Shown piece after piece: positions 10,816-20,419 of a DNA stretch of 64,000 bases. Under the pieces are notes generated by a model. The model saw only the letters and a program-made list of their open reading frames with translations. It searched no databases and had not been told where the DNA came from. A program made the translations under genes and the position numbers. This stretch comes from Pontederia crassipes (taxonomy: Eukaryota > Streptophyta > Magnoliopsida > Commelinales > Pontederiaceae). Location of the stretch: NCBI GenBank assembly GCA_030549335.1, contig CM060191.1, positions 5,771,001 through 5,835,000 of the forward strand, in the 5' to 3' direction. The stretch's first letter is position 1. Every line of letters starts with the position of its first letter.

Positions 10816-11208
10816 ATGGCGTCCCTCCGCACGCTCGTCTTCTCCTGCATCCTTCTGCTCGCCATCTCGACGTCGTCGGCCGTCGTGTCGAGGGGCGGCG
10901 CAGTGGGCGCCCTGCCGCGAGCACAGCACATCGCGGAGAGGCTGCAGGGCGTGGGCCTGGGGCAGTGCTGGGACTCGCTGATCGAGCTGCGGTCATGCAC
11001 GGGGGAGGTCATCCTCTTCTTCCTCAACGGCGAGACGTACCTGGGACCGGGATGCTGCCGTGCCATCCGCATCATCGAGCACAAGTGCTGGGCCGCCGAC
11101 GCCATGCTCGCGGCCCTCGGCTTCACTGCGCAGGAAGGCTACGTGCTACGTGACTACTGCGACGCCTCCGGCGGCTCTCTCGCCCCTAGTCCGGTGGCCC
11201 GAGGGTAG
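10816..11208 (+). CDS. Egg-cell-secreted protein EC1-like (prolamin-like domain)
   Basis: A single-exon gene of 130 residues. Residues 1-22 (MASLRTLVFSCILLLAISTS...) form a clear signal peptide. The mature part has six cysteines in the EC1/prolamin-like pattern: C51 (QCWDSL), C61, C80-C81 (PGCC), C91 (HKCW) and C115 (DYC). The GE-x(3)-FFLNGETYLGPGCC and ALGFTAQEG blocks are typical of EC1 proteins. EC1 proteins are stored in egg-cell vesicles and released on sperm arrival, where they activate sperm for gamete fusion. The longer upstream frame has no signal peptide and is AT-rich, so the ATG at 10816 is chosen. Related prolamin-like secreted proteins of synergids or pollen are the alternative, but the length and motifs favour EC1. 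Confidence 0.9.
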   Translation: MASLRTLVFSCILLLAISTSSAVVSRGGAVGALPRAQHIAERLQGVGLGQCWDSLIELRSCTGEVILFFLNGETYLGPGCCRAIRIIEHKCWAADAMLAALGFTAQEGYVLRDYCDASGGSLAPSPVARG

Positions 11209-12076
11209 AAATTGGTGTATCCATTATGAATGAGCAATAAAATAAATAAAAAAATCCGAATATGTGGAGTTTGTGGGACCTGTGCCTGTGTTCCATTGGA
11301 GATCCATGTTACTCTTATGTGGAGTTTTTTGTGGCAGCCGATAATTTGGAGTTTAATCAAGTTAGTGATTGTTGTGTTCTTCACGCCAACTGTGTTTATG
11401 CTTTTCGCAAGCATATATAATTCGGATTCATTTGATTTTTGTTTTTAATAATTCAAGTTAAACCTCTGATAACTGAGAGATTTGTTTGGAGAGCTAAATT
11501 GAGAACTGCTAAGTTATCTACAGTGGGAAGTTGACTCAGGTCTATACCACAAGTCAGTGTCTATCAACGCTTCAAGAACTAGGACAACTGAGCAAACCTT
11601 GGAACCAAACTAGGATCCCCTGCAACTTTCAATAATGCTTTTAAATACCTACTTGGGAACCACAATGACACTTGAAGATTAATGACGATTGGTCTAATCA
11701 TGTTTCCTCACATTCATTTTCGGAGGTAAACTAGTTGTTCTGATTCTGGTTCTGTAGTATCTGTACAAATTAACTTTTCCTGGTTCATACACCCCAGCTA
11801 TTGTACACAAACATCGCTTAATCTGAAATTGAAAAGTGCATTACAATTTTGTGTGAAAAGCAACATAAAGGACAACTTGATTCTACGTAATCACCGAGTA
11901 GAACAATGATGAACCGAGATGATACTTCATATATAGCAATATACAAATACGTCTATACAAATTAATGCCATCTAGCGCATTATCCCCAACTTCACAATTG
12001 TGACCCCCCTTAAGTGAGTTCAAGCCTATAAACCCAAAACCAGTCTTCAGCTATGTGCAAATGAATTGATCAGGAC
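11209..12076. other. Spacer between convergent EC1-like and DGAT3 genes
   Basis: Holds the 3'UTRs of the two convergent genes. No coding exon, RNA gene or clear repeat was recognised. Confidence 0.45.
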
Positions 12077-13753
12077 CTAAACTGCTGAGAGGGCTCCAAA
12101 ACCTTTCTTCTCTCCTAAGAAGTTGGACACTATTGTGCTTACATCTTCCATCGCAACGCCAATGCACAAGGGATTCTTGCCTCTGGAAACCTCATTTACC
12201 TCACAGTGAGCTGATACTCGAACATTGGGTCCTTGCTTGCACTTACCCATGCATTTGCAGCTGGCGACGGCTCCCTCCATGCCAATCCTTCTTTCAAACT
12301 CTGCCATCAGCTCTATTGCACCGGACCTTTTGCACTTCCCTCCCATGCAGACCTCAATCTTATCCATGGGAACTGCTGTTACAGAGTCAGCGCTAGTACT
12401 AGAAGTTCCACCTCTCTGGCGCACAAGCATCATGGTTTTGTCTTCTGGGAGCCTCTCTGCAGTTTGCTGATCAGCTCCAGAACTGAGGACCGGTGCTTCC
12501 TCACATGCGAACAAAGTGTCAGTGACAAGGGAATCGGCCTCACACCTGGACTTGCTCATGTCATGCACTTCCTCACACTCGCTGTCACTCGACTCTGATG
12601 ACGAGCTGGACGTTTCATCTTCATTGCAGCGATTTATCCTATCCATGGGCTTTTCAGTCAAACTCTTGCTAGTTGAAGCACTCCTACAATCTTCAAACTC
12701 AATGATTACTTGATTTCCTTGCTGTATTTCCTCAGCCAGAAGTGGATCCCCCTCACTGCAAACAGATTCCACTGATGTCAATGGAAAGGTCCCGAAATTG
12801 GCATCAGGAGCAGACCGCATTCCAAGGTTGCTCATCTTGATAACTTCTTCGCACTCAGTGTCGCTGGATTCAGAGGAAGAAGTTGACGATTCATTCATGG
12901 CATTGCAGGAATTCATCTTAGCTTCCTTCTTTGCAGCCTTCGCCTCTTTTTTCTTTCTCTTCATCTCCTTCTCTTGGCACCTGAGATGATCCAGTTGTGC
13001 CAGCAATATTTCAGCAGTTTCCTACACCCATACACACAAGTTTGATCAACAAATTGGATGTAGAACTTGAAACAGTTCCAATGTAGCTCGAGGTTTATGA
13101 TCCAAACGCAGATTAGAATTTGCCCAAAGAGTAGACGAATTTGAAAATGTATCAGAATATTCACTTCAGATTAATGAATGATATAATTTCCTGTACGAAG
13201 TTTCTTTGTTTCACAAAGTAAAGAATGAAGATTGGTAATTATGTCTATAAATTTGTAAAATTTTACCAAGACGCAAGAATTAACAGGTTCTAATAAGAGA
13301 ATTCATGGTTCTCCTACAGAGAAATAAATAATATTTTGCAAAATAAACAAAGTAATAAATCAAACAATCATCATATGAAAACATACAAAGTAAGGAGCAT
13401 TGAAGAACACTTACGGATATCGGATTGCCCTTGACCTCGACGGGCAAATCGAATGAGGTCCCAATGGCGCGCAACGCCGAGAGGTCCCTCGACAGCCCCT
13501 TCACCAACTTCGCCCTCTTCTTCTCCTCCTTCTTCCCGCACCTCGCCGGAACCACGTAGTAGCTGAGATGCCCCTCATCGCGGAACCTTCGGACGCCGCC
13601 GCCAGCGAACGCCATCGTCCGCTTCAAGTGCCCCTTCCTCCCCCGCGAACCAACAACGACAGAGAAAGAAGAAGGTTCAACGCGGGCTTCTTGCTGGGGC
13701 CCCACGCCGGCGCATATCATGGATCGCCGGAGCACCGCGCCGGAGATATCCAT
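12077..13753 (-). CDS. DGAT3: Soluble diacylglycerol acyltransferase 3-type protein with ferredoxin-like [2Fe-2S] domain
   Basis: Two exons on the minus strand, 13753-13415 and 13021-12077, with a GT-AG intron in phase 0, give 427 residues. Exon 1 has a basic N-terminus and the FRDEGHLSYYV...KKEEKKRAKLVKGLSRDLS block characteristic of plant DGAT3. Exon 2 starts with a Lys/Glu coiled region, then two copies of a Ser/Glu-rich block (SSTSSSESSDTECEEV and SSSSSESSDSECEEV) about 100 residues apart. The C-terminal 90 residues form a thioredoxin-fold ferredoxin-like domain with C-x4-C (VCMGGKC) and C-x3-C (CKCMGKC). DGAT3 is reported as a cytosolic enzyme making triacylglycerol from diacylglycerol and acyl-CoA, and as an iron-sulfur protein. 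The family is usually nearer 350 residues, and the duplicated acidic block explains the extra length. Divergent from the PORR gene. Confidence 0.88.
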
Positions 13754-13871
13754 GGCCTATGTTCCTGTGTGGAAGAACGAGCACTTTTTCACGTTTTTTA
13801 CATTTTATACAACACAAGGTGGAAGATTGTACCACGTCGATGGCTCCGATTTCTTTCTGAGCCATGTCGGA

Positions 13872-13877
13872 CACGTG
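13872..13877. promoter_or_regulatory. G-box CACGTG upstream of DGAT3
   Basis: A palindromic CACGTG (within ACACGTGGGG) lies about 120 bp upstream of the DGAT3 ATG. ACGTGG is also the core of ABA-response elements. A second CACGTG follows at 14058. Confidence 0.4.
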
Positions 13878-14057
13878 GGGAGATCCTAAATATTTAGACC
13901 AGTGCTCGTGGCGGGAAGTGTCCCTGCACGCCCCGGCATCGTCGGAGCACGCGACTGAAATTAATATTGACCGCCCGACTCGCCCGGACATCACTCGACG
14001 GTAGAGATGTCGTCCGATGTGGGACACGCTATGGCCATCGCCCGTTGACGAGGATGC

Positions 14058-14063
14058 CACGTG
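14058..14063. promoter_or_regulatory. Second G-box (GCCACGTGTG) upstream of DGAT3
   Basis: CACGTG in a GCCACGTGT context, about 305 bp from the DGAT3 start and 740 bp from the PORR start. Two G-boxes within 190 bp suggest bZIP or bHLH control of the DGAT3 side of this divergent pair. Confidence 0.35.
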
Positions 14064-14079
14064 TGCTATACGGAGATTA

Positions 14080-14760
14080 CGATTATACCCTTAGATCGTA
14101 GGGCGGTTACGGAATAATAAGAAATTTCTTTTTGGATCGAAAAGATAAAAAATTTGAACTCTAGAATACTTTGATTTATGAGTTAAGAGGTGTATTTCAT
14201 TAAAATGTCTAAAAGTCAAGGAAATATTATTTTATTAATAATAAATAATGTGTTTTGAGTATACGTAGGATCATCGATCACGTTCTGTCTTTTTTATGCT
14301 TAAATTTACAGCATGATATTTAAATTTATAAGGGAGCTCCGTAATTTTACAGCAAATATTTTTTATACATGATAACATTTTAACAATATAATAAAACATA
14401 TACAAGAGGAATTTGGTTAAAAAATTATTGACCATCATATTTTAAATATTAATAACATAAACACCTCTGACTCAATCGTTACACTTCTAACGCAATCTTT
14501 TAATTATCTAATTCAATAATAATAGAGATATATTAGCGTACAAATTATTATTACAACGTGCAATTTCATGTTTTGGATTTTCCTATTGACGTTATTTTGA
14601 TTTAATGATGTGAGTTAGCTTGGGTTTTGAGTCATCAGGGTAAATGATACTAAAAAATTCAAAATATAAAATTGAACGGTATAATTGCACGTTTAACTCA
14701 TATAATAATAATAATATTATTATTATTAAACTTTATGATTAAGGCTATAGCCCAAATTAG
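14080..14760. other. AT-rich intergenic part of the divergent DGAT3/PORR promoter
   Basis: No gene. It contains a short (ATA)/(ATT) run near 14702-14730 that can fold back on itself. Confidence 0.4.
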
Positions 14761-14805
14761 GCCCATAAAGGAGGAGCGTCGCCTCCGTCTTTACCATTCC
14801 TCACC

Positions 14806-16059
14806 ATGATGCCACTATTAGGCCGCCGCCGGTCTCCGCTTCCGCCGCCATGGCCGTGGCCGCATCTGTGGCAGCCAACGAAGCAGCTCCTGCGGTGGTC
14901 GTCTTCGGTGACAAGCCTGAAGGTGGCGTGGCGCAAGGACCCGCTCCTGGACTCCGCCATCGACCGCGACAAGCGGTGGCGCCTCTGCGCCCGCGTCGTC
15001 CGCGAGGTCCTCAACGAGCCCGGTCGCTGCATCCCCGTCCGCTACCTCGAGAAGCGCCGGGAGCGCCTCCGCCTCCCCGTCCGCATCCCCACCTTCCTTT
15101 CCCGCTACCCCAACCTCTTCGACCTCTACGCCGACCGCATCAAGCCCGCCACCCCGCCCGTCCCCTTCCTCCGCCCTTCCGCTCGCCTCCGCGCCTTCCT
15201 GGACGATGAGTTCGCCATCCGCGCCCGCCATGAGGGCCACGCCCTCGCCAAGCTCTGTAAGTTGCTCATGATGTCCAGGGACAGGGCTATCTCCGCGGAG
15301 AAGCTATTCAACGCCAAGCGCGAGTTCGGCCTCCCCGACGACTTCCTCGTCTCCCTCGTCCCCAAGCACCCGGGCGTCCTCCGCCTAACCGGCGACCCGA
15401 ACCCGCGCCCCGACGGCAGCGGCGGCCGGTCCTTCGTCGAGCTCGTCTCCTGGGACGACGAGCTCGCCCGGTCTGTCATCGAGCGCCGGGCCGAGGAGGA
15501 GTCCGCCGCTACCGGAGTCCGGATGCGATCCAACTTCACTGTGAAGCTGCCGCCGGGGTTCTACCTTAGAAGGGAGATGCGCGAGTGGACGAGGGATTGG
15601 CTCGAATTGCCTTACGTATCTCCGTACACTGACGCCTCCATCCTGCACCCTGCATCGCCGGAGATGGAGAAGCGTAGCGTTGGGCTGCTCCACGAGCTGC
15701 TGTCCTTGACCCTGCTCAAGCGCATGGCCGTCCCGGTCATTGGCAAGTTCTGCCAGGAGTTCCGGTTGTCGAACGCCTTTTCCAACGCGTTCACCAGGCA
15801 CCCTGGGATCTTCTACTTGTCGCTCAAGGGCGGGATAAAGACAGCGATGCTTAGGGAGGCATACGAGCGCGGGGAGCTCGTGGACAAGGACCCGCTGCTG
15901 GAGATCAAGGACAAGTTCGAAGAGATGATGGAGGAGGGACACCAAACATACATGGAGAGGATGAAAAATAAGGAGGCCACTATGAAGAGGGACTTGGAGA
16001 TGATGGCAAAGAGGAACTCGGAGATACCCGAGCACGAGAGCGCTGACGAAATGTCATGA
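14806..16059 (+). CDS. PORR-domain organelle RNA-binding protein (WTF1/RPD1 family)
   Basis: A single-exon, very GC-rich ORF of 417 residues. Residues 1-35 are rich in Arg, Pro and Trp with no acid, as in mitochondrial or plastid presequences. The PORR (plant organelle RNA recognition) domain fills about 37-365. It starts with VAWRKDPLLDSAIDRDKRW, then FLSRYPNLFDLY, a long middle block with LVPKHPGVLRL and W-x(6)-PYVSPY, and ends with FSNAFTRHPGIFYLSLKGG and LVDKDPLLEIKDKF. The C-terminal 50 residues are a charged Lys/Glu/Met tail. Proteins of this family bind group II introns and promote their splicing in plastids or mitochondria. Target intron and organelle cannot be told from sequence alone. 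Two adjacent Met codons open the frame and either could be used. Confidence 0.9.
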   Translation: MMPLLGRRRSPLPPPWPWPHLWQPTKQLLRWSSSVTSLKVAWRKDPLLDSAIDRDKRWRLCARVVREVLNEPGRCIPVRYLEKRRERLRLPVRIPTFLSRYPNLFDLYADRIKPATPPVPFLRPSARLRAFLDDEFAIRARHEGHALAKLCKLLMMSRDRAISAEKLFNAKREFGLPDDFLVSLVPKHPGVLRLTGDPNPRPDGSGGRSFVELVSWDDELARSVIERRAEEESAATGVRMRSNFTVKLPPGFYLRREMREWTRDWLELPYVSPYTDASILHPASPEMEKRSVGLLHELLSLTLLKRMAVPVIGKFCQEFRLSNAFSNAFTRHPGIFYLSLKGGIKTAMLREAYERGELVDKDPLLEIKDKFEEMMEEGHQTYMERMKNKEATMKRDLEMMAKRNSEIPEHESADEMS

Positions 16060-17085
16060 TTGCATCTCAGTACAACTGATGGAAACTGGGATGTTTGCAT
16101 GGTTCCGGAGAAAATATCTGGCTTCTTTGAGCTCATGGGTTCCGTACTCTGTAGCTTATTAGCTGCGGTTTGGATGCTTTGAGAAGAAGGAATAGAAACG
16201 TACTTACTGGAAAATTGGGCTTGGGATCCCAAACAACCAAAAGATGTCTGAACTGGTGCTCGAAAAAGGAAATCTTGCATTGATTCGTATTGTTTCATAC
16301 GCCAAAGGAAATTTGTAAGTTGTCTTCTTTCTCTGGTTTCCCATCTAAGTGAATTGTAGAAGTACACAATGCTGATCTGCATTCTCTAATGATGAATGCA
16401 CATGTGCAATGCATGTTCCAAGTATTCACCTACTTTTTTTTTTCATGAAGGCATCTACTTTGCCACTTCGTGTAGAGATTTAAACCTAGATTTGTTGAAC
16501 CTATCATTTTCATATTAGGAACTGAAATAACTGTATTGATTGTTGAACAAAAAATAGTTCTGTTGATTGTCCTGCCCTTTGGTGTTGATCCAAGGCTAGG
16601 GTGGCTAAAGTAACCAACCTTAGAGGATAATTGCAAAAGATGTATTCTGTAGTTCAATAACTCATTGATGCACTTAATAGTTGACTGAATTTACTCCAGT
16701 ACGTGTGCTTTTTATACGGCTTCAAGGGCTAGGATTGGATTCACAACGAAATTCTAGATCTACTAGTACTAGGAACCAAAATAATAAAAAACAAGAAAAA
16801 GTGTCCTACTATGACTAACCAAATAATAATTTGTCAAAAAAGTAATCATGGTAAAATAACATAAAGACAAACTGAACTGATTCAAATGCTGGAACCTGAT
16901 CTATTTCAGAATTTGCAAGTTGCAACCATCCTCTCCTACATCAAGATGTTATCTTAGCTGGAAGGAGGATATCAAATTATTAGATATTATGGAGGTATGA
17001 ACTACTCAAGCACATAGTGAGTAATTTCCAATCATGCTTACATGAACTTTACGAGCATACAATTGATTTCTTTTTTTTATTCAAT
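16060..17085. other. 3' side of the PORR gene and spacer
   Basis: Probable 3'UTR to about 16400, then non-coding DNA. No gene was recognised. Confidence 0.4.
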
Positions 17086-17220
17086 ACAACAACAACAAAG
17101 TCTTATCCCACTAGGTGGGGTCGGCTACATGGATCATACGACGCCATTCCGCTCAATATATTCGTTGATCCATGTTCATAAGATTCGACATGATTTTATG
17201 TTGGCTGTCGGAGCCTAACA
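17086..17220 (-). mobile_element. Au SINE, minus orientation, 5'-truncated or diverged
   Basis: Read on the minus strand it contains GAACATGGATCAACGAAT, GTCGTATGATCCATGTAGCC and a segment ending CACCTAGTGGGATAAGAC, followed by a (TTG)n tail. These are the hallmarks of the plant Au SINE. The 5' tRNA-related part that the copy at 19535 shows is not recognisable beyond about 17220. No target duplication was found. Confidence 0.7.
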
Positions 17221-17680
17221 TTGATCATATTCCCAGAGTTAGGTTGTAACCATTGTCTGACCGCTGCTGGATCCTCTATTTGCTTCAAAATACGACTTTG
17301 AAATTTGGTTCTAATTGTCCCGTGGGGGTGAACTGAACTACTGATAGATTAAAATGGAAACAATGTTCAAATTAAATAAGCATTTCTTAGAGCATGACAA
17401 GTAAATAGAGGGAGAAGCACAGGCAAACAGTTTATAATGGTTCAACATATCCTATTCACAGTTTCTCAATCATTGATCAATATCCCTTGTAACCTATTAA
17501 TTGCAGGCTTAAGATTGATGTCTAACACAATCCACTTATATTGCACACCTTTTATTCATGGGTTAAAAATCTGCCACTTCATGAACTTGAAATGCTTACA
17601 CACAAGCTACTCAATCGTGTATACACTGCATAATTTTTTAGCTTAAAGTATTAGCTTATTTGAAGACAAAGTTAGGGATT
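17221..17680. other. Spacer between SINE and NB-LRR relic
   Basis: No gene or repeat recognised. Confidence 0.35.
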
Positions 17681-17689
17681 GAGAAATTA

Positions 17690-19290
17690 AAATTGTGCTG
17701 TGGCTACGAGACTGCTAGTCGAGTTGAGGAAGACGATGAGAAGCTAGCGGAGCTGGCGGTTTTGTCGGATTGTCTTCAGCCACATCCCGATTTCTAAAGA
17801 TTGGAAATAGAAGGACACCCAGGTGCCATTTTGATATCGTGCTTGGGAGATGCATGTTCCTTTTTCAAGCTAAGATTTTTTTTTTTTTTTGAGAAAGGAA
17901 AGGATATGTATGTGTGTGTGCATATATTAGAAGTACATGTGTGTATGCTAAGGGTCATCAAAAGAAATGCGGTGCACATGTCAATAGTGCTACTACCCGA
18001 ACCCCCACTCCCTCACCAAAAAGATGTAATGTGCAATATTCTCAACATGGCATCTATCACCACTAAAAATAACTTGATTATGCTAGAACCAAATAGTCCA
18101 TGTGATTGGCAAAAAAATTGCCCGTAGTGCTCTATAACTCTGATTCTCTAATCACTGAGAGCCTAGATAGACTGCCAGAAGTAATCAACCGCAGAGAGGG
18201 CAACTCCAGCAAAGTGTATTTGTCTTCAAACCTCATGAGCCACACTGCACTCAAAGAACAAATGAAGACTGTCCTCATCTACCATGCCACATAGAGTGCA
18301 AGATATGTTGGTTCTGGCCACCCATTTCGTTCAGGTAGACTTTGGTGAGGATCCTGCCTAGCAAAAATTTTGACCTTGATTGGATTTCAGTGTGACCATG
18401 TATCTCAGATTACAACACGTTCAGTTTCCTGCTCTCAAAAAATTCCTCATAGGAGGAATGAGAAGAGTGATGAGCAATTGAACATAGGGCGTGAGCTGCT
18501 ATTCCGCTGCTCCCTGGATCCTATCAATGGTGGTACTGGTGGTGAAGATGCTTTTGTCAGGAGGAGCAGCTGCTGCTTCCCATTGCTGGAGGTGTTGAGA
18601 TTTCTGAGCATGCATGGATGAGGAATGACATGGAGGATGGCAATTTGGACGGTCTCTGCAAACTTGATGTTTCAGGCTGTCCAAAACTGAGGTGGCTTCC
18701 ATCTCTGCTGCCTTCACTCACGGAATTAAAGTTTTCCCCCAAAAAATGGAACACTGCTGCTGTCGGGCTTCTGCCTTCCTGTGCTTCAGAGCCTGAAGAT
18801 TGAACTTTACATGCCACTTTGATTTTTCAGGACACGCAAAGCTTGTGTGAGCGCACGAGTTTGTTCGTCAGATGGTGCCTCAATCTGAGGAGCATTGGGG
18901 GACTTGGCAACCTTGTTTTGTTTCTCTTCGGCGTCTGGTGATCAACCGTTGCCCACGTCCTGTGAATCTCACCTGACGAGCCTCTGCCCCCAACTTCCAA
19001 GATGTGGATATACTTGAATTCCTCAGGCCTATTTGGTACCAAAATCAAGTCGTAGGAGGTTTACATCATCAGGTGACAACTTTGATGGTGTACTGTTAAG
19101 ACATCAACACTAAAAACACATCTGGATGAGATGATGGTTTTCTGTAATGCATGTTCTGCTGTTGCATTCAAATGGAGTCAGATCCCTGGGAAGCAGGAGG
19201 AACCAGAGCCATCCTTGGCCGATGATGAGATCCACTGCAAAAGCATGAACTCCACAAAGAAAATGAAGCAGAGCATGTTATTCAGGTAAT
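17690..19290 (+). pseudogene. NB-LRR disease-resistance gene relic (LRR part), interrupted
   Basis: Pieces in several frames read like the LRR region of a CC-NB-LRR gene. Near 17705-17860: EEDDEKLAELAVLSDCLQPHPDL and then IEGHPGA, matching the 'LQPHPNLK-L-I-GY-GARFPSWL' block of such proteins. Near 18575-18615: CCFPLLEVLRFLSMHG. Near 18650-18780: LDVSGCPKLRWLPSLLPSLTELKFS. Near 18840-18960, in a shifted frame: TRKACVSARVC and further repeats. Many stops and frame shifts show a dead gene. A LINE-derived piece in the opposite orientation lies between the first two blocks. The NB-ARC part is missing. Limits are approximate. Confidence 0.55.
17995..18440 (-). mobile_element. LINE fragment (zinc-binding end of a non-LTR reverse transcriptase)
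   Basis: On the minus strand, about 18315-18170 reads CTLCGMVDEDSLHLFFECS and then VAHEV, a stop in place of Trp, RQIHFAGVALSAVDYFWQSI. This is the CxxC-x(n)-E-x(2)-HLFFxCxxAxxVW pattern of the zf-RVT domain that ends many plant LINE ORF2 proteins. Only this end is present and it carries stops. Copies of this domain also occur in host loci derived from LINEs. Boundaries are approximate. It sits inside the NB-LRR relic in antisense. Confidence 0.6.
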
Positions 19291-19534
19291 TTACCGTGGT
19301 CAATGAATTAATCAGTTCTTCATCTTCAGCTGTATATTTAATCTAATGCTTCATTTCTCCCAGAGCAAGTAGGTACCATGCAGTTCGATACAGAATCTGG
19401 ATTCTGTGTTTGTTATTTTTTACATAAATAATAATAAAATAAACTTACGTATATATACATGTTTTTGTATAAATCAATGTTTGATTACACGTGCAGGTTA
19501 ACTAGATTTACTTGTGACTTTGTTTGGAAAAGTT

Positions 19535-19716
19535 TTATAGCCGCCTATGTTTTATAGCCGGTCCCAAGTCCGGATAAAGGAGGAGGGTTGTGTTAGGCCC
19601 CGATAGTCAGCGTAAAATCCTGTCGAATCTTATGAACATGGATCAACGAATGAATGACGTCGTATAATTCATGTAGCCGACCCCACCTAGTGGGATAAGA
19701 CTTTGTTGTTGTTGTT
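19535..19716 (+). mobile_element. Au SINE, full length, with 14-bp target duplication
   Basis: A 182-bp copy with the 5' part (GCCGCCTATGTTTTATAGCC, GGATAAAGGAGGAGGGTTGT), the middle GAACATGGATCAACGAATGA and the 3' end CACCTAGTGGGATAAGAC followed by (TTG)n. It is bounded by an exact 14-bp direct repeat TGTTTGGAAAAGTT (19521-19534 and 19717-19730). Length and ends match the Au SINE family, first described in Aegilops and found across flowering plants. Confidence 0.9.
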
Positions 19717-19730
19717 TGTTTGGAAAAGTT

Positions 19731-20120
19731 AATTTAAGTATTTCGTTTAAGCTGCTGGAATACCATATTACCATCAAAATTAATTATGCATAATTTTAAC
19801 ACGAAAAGGTGGGGAGTCACCCTTCAAGTTGGTTGGAAGTTCAGAACTGACCTTTAAAAGCCACTTTTGACAGGGCCACATTGTTCCTTTTTCAGTCACA
19901 GTCCATTTAGCATCAGCTTGCCCTTACGATGCAAGATGCAGCGCTTTGGATCTTGCTAAGTCCTCCAAATCTGTTGTTTAGCTTAAAGATCCATTTGAAG
20001 TAAAGGTAGCTTGAATTCTTTTTTCCATCAGCCCCTGAGAATCTGCTTGAGGGAGAACATCTCCAATGGAAAAACTCAACTGCATCCCACCTGTACAAAT
20101 CAATGTCATCCGCTCCCTTT
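19731..20120. other. Upstream region of the small secreted-peptide gene
   Basis: No coding signal in either strand beyond short ORFs. Probably the promoter of the peptide gene at 20206. Confidence 0.35.
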
Positions 20121-20126
20121 CTCTGC

Positions 20127-20133
20127 TATAAAG
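20127..20133 (+). promoter_or_regulatory. TATA box before the small secreted-peptide ORF
   Basis: TATAAAG lies 79 bp before the ATG at 20206, at a usual distance for a plant promoter with a short 5'UTR. Confidence 0.4.
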
Positions 20134-20205
20134 TGGCAACCTTGAGGACTCTTGGATGGCCAACATCAGAATCCGCTACAAGCTTGAGAACAGATAACAT
20201 TGAAC

Positions 20206-20416
20206 ATGGAGATGCCTACAAAGATGGTTCTGGTCCTTGTTCTTGTCCTGACCAACTTTGTTGTGTCCGCAGGGTAGAAACCTCAAGAACACAGCAAAAG
20301 AGGGACACCAGCCCCAGACTGGTCTTGTGTTTGACGCACCCAGCTTCGGCAGATTCCCCGGAGGAGGACTGCCGCATCTTGGCACCGGGAGCGTGCGCAG
20401 AAACTTGTGCTCGTAA
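20206..20416 (+). pseudogene. Small secreted peptide gene, frame broken by one base
   Basis: The ATG at 20206 opens MEMPTKMVLVLVLVLTNF, a clear signal peptide, which runs into a stop right after VVSAG. If one G of the GGG at 20272-20274 is disregarded, the frame continues as GRNLKNTAKEGHQPQTGLVF, then DAPSFGRFPGGGLPHLGTGS and VRRNLCS, ending at the stop at 20414. The layout (signal peptide, AGR-N start of the mature part, Gly/Pro-rich end) faintly recalls small plant cell-wall proteins, but I do not recognise the family. The signal peptide plus TATA box make a recent functional gene likely. The break may be a real one-base insertion, an assembly error in a G run, or the sign of an unrecognised splice form. 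Confidence 0.4.
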
Positions 20417-20419
20417 GAC

